From: JBGOTP01 sp963717075
GTDB taxonomy: Bacteria > Acidobacteriota > Vicinamibacteria > Vicinamibacterales > CAVVIG01
Direction of reading: 5' to 3'
Length of the DNA stretch: 64,000 nt
Assembly (NCBI GenBank): GCA_963717075.1
Contig: CAVQVI010000034.1
Span: 992,001-1,056,000 of the forward strand
Positions 61,785-64,000 of this stretch are shown here, in pieces (position 1 is the first letter of the stretch; every line of letters starts with the position of its first letter). A program made the translations under genes and the position numbers. Below the pieces are notes generated by a model. That model had not been told where the DNA came from. It ran no database searches and was given only the letters and a program-made list of their open reading frames with translations.

Positions 61785-62228
61785 TTAGCCTCTCTCGCTG
61801 AGAACGTTCACGCCAGTCAGGTGGAAATGCGGCGCGGCCTTCAGCATGTGGCGGTCGTTCGTGTAGACCTCCTGAAAGCCATGCTCCTCGGCGCACGCCA
61901 GGTGCAGCGCGTCACCGGATCGGAGGAAGACCGTGCTCGGAATCTCGAGGACGGCGTTGCGGGCCTTTTCCAGCAGCTCAGAAGTCACACCAAACCACTG
62001 CCACACACCGTTCTTCTCATCTTCTTCGAAGTCTTTCAAGATGGCCGTCATCTCCCGGCGAGTCACGTGGTGCTCTCTGACGTGCCGCTTGAGGATCGAT
62101 GCAAACTCCAGTCGCGCCAGTTCACAAGATGCGAGGCCGTCCGCGCCGTAGGCTACTTCGCGGACTCGATCCGCGCCCGGCTCATTGAGGTAGCACTTGG
62201 CGATGTACGCCGCGTCGAAGTAGATCAC
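61785..62228 (-). CDS. PIN-domain (VapC-like) ribonuclease toxin
   Basis: 147-aa PIN protein. The acidic residues expected for the metal site are in MIYFDAAYIAKCYLNE (Asp 5), LARLEFASIL (Glu), RSGDALHLACAEEHG (Asp) and VYTNDRHMLKAA (Asp). Such toxins cleave tRNA or other RNA. ATGA overlap with the antitoxin gene upstream. It appears complete. Confidence 0.85.
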   Translation of the reverse strand: MIYFDAAYIAKCYLNEPGADRVREVAYGADGLASCELARLEFASILKRHVREHHVTRREMTAILKDFEEDEKNGVWQWFGVTSELLEKARNAVLEIPSTVFLRSGDALHLACAEEHGFQEVYTNDRHMLKAAPHFHLTGVNVLSERG

Positions 62229-62461
62229 CGATCCTCGCGCAGCTCGGACTGGTACACGACGGAATCGACTGGGACCTTCGACCGTTTCCGTATCGCTGCC
62301 TCGCGGTTGGGGAGAGGCCGGCTGGTCACGGACGCGTCAAATGGTTGAAGCGCTGCGACACGGCGACCGCGATCGGTGACCACGATCGGACCCCGACTGG
62401 CAGCATGGCGAACCCACCGGCCGGTCTTCAGGTGCAGTTCACGGATGGAGATCGTCTTCAT
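62225..62461 (-). CDS. Phd/VapB-type antitoxin
   Basis: 78-aa antitoxin. MKTISIRELHLKTGRWVRHA is the prevent-host-death signature and GPIVVTDRGRRVAALQP the dimer strand; the tail (VPVDSVVYQSELRED) would bind the PIN toxin. ATG 62461 is chosen over an upstream ATG at 62479 because the family begins MKxxSxRE. CACAAT lies 6 nt before it, again a leaderless layout. Confidence 0.82.
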   Translation of the reverse strand: MKTISIRELHLKTGRWVRHAASRGPIVVTDRGRRVAALQPFDASVTSRPLPNREAAIRKRSKVPVDSVVYQSELREDR

Positions 62462-62790
62462 GTGCACATTGTGACACATCGCCCTTCAATGGGCCAGGGT
62501 TCTCACACCACCGCAGGCTGGGCCTCGCGTGACGTCCAACTCTGGCTGTGGTCTATGAGCCCAATTCGATAGGGCAGCTGACGACTGCCCAAAACCACGC
62601 GAGGCGGTTTTCTAAAGCTTTTCGCCCAGAGCGGTCCAGACCTCGGCAGGCCATGGGCGTCGCTCCTAAACGTCATAGTTGTTTCGGAGCCAGCCGACCG
62701 CGCCCGCTCGGTTACAAATTGATTTCGCGTTCCGGAAACCTCACTGGAGGAGCGCGTTCGCGAACTTTGGAGGAAGTAGAGCGATGACCG
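62462..62790. other. Intergenic region
   Basis: About 330 bases between divergent genes. No supported gene. AGGAAG near 62771 and TACACT at 62792-62797 belong to the nuclease gene start. Confidence 0.35.
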
Positions 62791-62797
62791 TTACACT

Positions 62798-63181
62798 GTG
62801 TCTTGCATGCGCCGAACGGCCGTGTTGTTTACGCTCCCGCTCACAGGTGGGCGTGCGGCACAACGTCGGGACCTTGTCGGCGTCAAGTTCGACGCGCGCG
62901 TCATGTCGGTTATTGACGGTGACACCGTCGATACGCTGCCAACAAGCGAAACGCGTGCAATTCGTATCCGGCTTGAAGGAATAGACGCGCCCGAGCGAGG
63001 AGAGCCGTTCAGTGATGTCGCCCGGCGGTTCACGCGCGCCATGCTTTTTGAAACACGCAGTACTCGTCGGATCCAGTTCTCGCTAAGGCGCAGGTCGATG
63101 CCCTCCGGGAAGGCCGCAGCTTCTGGGATGTCGATGTTTTCTAAGGAAATTTGGAGCCGGCGACCCGACTTGAACGGGTGA
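62798..63181 (+). pseudogene. Truncated thermonuclease (SNase)-like gene
   Basis: Start GTG 62798 or ATG 62807 just after TACACT. The N-terminal SNase strands are clear: VKFDARVMSVIDGDTVDTL, then IRIRLEGIDAPERGEPFSDV with the catalytic Arg/Asp region. After LFETRSTRRIQ the sequence is no longer SNase-like; the second catalytic part (DxYGRxVA) is missing. The frame then runs into the tRNA gene. A 3' deletion ending near the tRNA is likely. Confidence 0.65.
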
Positions 63182-63227
63182 CCTGCTGATTACGAATCAG
63201 CTGCTCTACCAACTGAGCTACGCCGGC
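63155..63227 (-). tRNA. tRNA-Thr (anticodon CGT)
   Basis: 73-nt cloverleaf on the minus strand. Acceptor GCCGGCG/CGCCGGC with discriminator T and encoded CCA (63152-63154); D-arm AGCTCAGTTGGTAGAGC; anticodon arm CTGATTCGTAATCAG with CGT; T-arm ending GTTCAAGTC. Reads ACG codons. Confidence 0.95.
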
Positions 63228-63251
63228 ACTGGCGGAAACCGCTATTCTAGC

Positions 63252-64000
63252 ATGTTGGTGCAATTGGCTCTGGGCGTTCACTACGTGTTCACGAGAGCCG
63301 CAATCCTTGCCACGATGTGGACAGTGGCGGCAGCCTCCGTCTGTGATGCGCAGGCGTTCGAGCGGCTGTGCACGGCCCGGACACCGCCGCACCTTCAGAC
63401 ACGCGGGAGTCAGCTGCTCGTCGACGGCCAGCCTCGCTTCCTGATCCTTGTGTCGTACTTCGACGTGATGCGCGCCACTCCGGCCGCGATCGAGAGCGAT
63501 TTCGCCTTCCTCAAGAGCAAGGGCATCGACGGCGTTCGGGTGTTCCCGACGTGGATTCGCGAGGCCGGCCTGCCGAACGCTCAGAAGCCCGACGCGACGC
63601 TCCTCGATTCGGACGGCCGCATCCGCAGCCAGGAACGCTGGGATCACTTCCGAGCGGCGCTTCTCAAGGCAGCGGCGTGTGGATTCATCGTCGACGTCAC
63701 GTTCACCCGAGACATGCTCAATACCGTGTCGCCGTTCCCAGTGGGGAAGTATCGAGGCGATCCGACGCTGACCACGTGCGGCGGCGGCAAGGGCGATCGC
63801 GCGCACGGCCTCGCCGAGATTGCGTGCCGCCTCAAGGGGCCAGCCTTTCCGCACGTGTTCATCGACATGCAGAACGAGCGGAATGCCGGCAACCCGGGCA
63901 TGCACCTGACCATGGCGGAGGTGCGCGGGATCCGCGATGCAATCAAGGCGGTCGACCCGGCTCGACTCGTCATGATGTCGCACGGGGGCGGGGATACCGC
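63252..64000 (+). CDS. Secreted glycoside-hydrolase-like TIM-barrel protein (5' part)
   Basis: Open frame running off the window end (at least 249 codons). A signal peptide (AAILATMWTVAAASVCDAQA) precedes a cellulase/GH5-like start: LLVDGQPRFLILVSYFDVMR, FLKSKGIDGVRVFPTW, ACGFIVDVTFTRDML, FIDMQNERN (the NE pair would be the acid/base site of clan GH-A) and MMSHGGGD. ATG 63252 lies 3 nt after TATTCT; GTG 63258 is an alternative start at the expected transcript end. Substrate unknown. Divergent from the tRNA gene. Confidence 0.75.
   Translation, partial: MLVQLALGVHYVFTRAAILATMWTVAAASVCDAQAFERLCTARTPPHLQTRGSQLLVDGQPRFLILVSYFDVMRATPAAIESDFAFLKSKGIDGVRVFPTWIREAGLPNAQKPDATLLDSDGRIRSQERWDHFRAALLKAAACGFIVDVTFTRDMLNTVSPFPVGKYRGDPTLTTCGGGKGDRAHGLAEIACRLKGPAFPHVFIDMQNERNAGNPGMHLTMAEVRGIRDAIKAVDPARLVMMSHGGGDT

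Noticed and set aside
63141..63983. 280-codon minus-strand frame at the window end
   Set aside because: It passes through the tRNA and is antisense to a glycosidase-like frame with a signal peptide and NE motif.

Overview
The window looks like a chromosomal segment of an Acidobacteriota bacterium, most likely close to the Vicinamibacteria. This is inferred from family content, not from a marker gene. The indicators are many PknB-type kinases fused to TolB/WD40-like propellers, an ankyrin/CxxCH/toroid secreted protein, a G8-domain secreted protein, and GC-rich coding with TTG/GTG starts. One tRNA gene (Thr, CGT) is present. No rRNA, CRISPR array, transposase or integrase was seen.

Layout. 1-9.9 kb: secreted ankyrin protein, a DUF4440 gene bracketed by two copies of a kinase promoter/5' end, two sensor kinases (one frameshifted) and a potassium-channel-like RCK protein. 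9.9-15.9 kb: secreted hypothetical, then an operon of a small Cys-rich protein and a very large pyruvate:ferredoxin oxidoreductase interrupted by about 30 single-base insertions, all of the same sign. 16-20.7 kb: lipocalin-like protein, HSL esterase, G8 protein. 21.0-27.1 kb: a RiPP-type cluster (B2 peptidase-like protein, 62-aa precursor with a lasso-type leader motif, HPr-kinase-like protein, radical SAM protein, PqqD-like protein, beta-helix protein, nucleotidyltransferase). 27.4-36.6 kb: flavin monooxygenase, LuxR remnant, zinc-ribbon protein, cyclase, broken kinase, LOG protein, VOC protein, ClpX-zinc-finger regulator, DinB protein. 36.6-40.5 kb: an intact kinase flanked by two kinase remnants. 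41-51.4 kb: GAF sensor, a 400-bp truncated copy of the DNA ligase gene, prolyl aminopeptidase, ArsA ATPase, HigBA, gene remnants, ATP-dependent DNA ligase, MazEF, STAS protein. 51.5-57.5 kb: two intact kinases and one truncated. 57.8-60.9 kb: methyltransferase plus Wzm/Wzt-type polysaccharide ABC exporter. 61-64 kb: VapBC-type pair, truncated nuclease, tRNA-Thr and the start of a secreted glycosidase-like gene.

Three patterns cut across the window. (1) Many starts lie within about 15 nt of a TANNNT -10 box, suggesting leaderless or near-leaderless transcripts. (2) Three genes have a same-strand, 5'-truncated duplicate (promoter plus first codons) placed upstream of an unrelated gene. (3) Frameshifted and truncated genes are frequent, and REP-like palindromes occur inside two kinase genes and at the ligase stop codon. 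Some frameshifts may be assembly errors. The large reductase gene is the extreme case because all its shifts have one sign.
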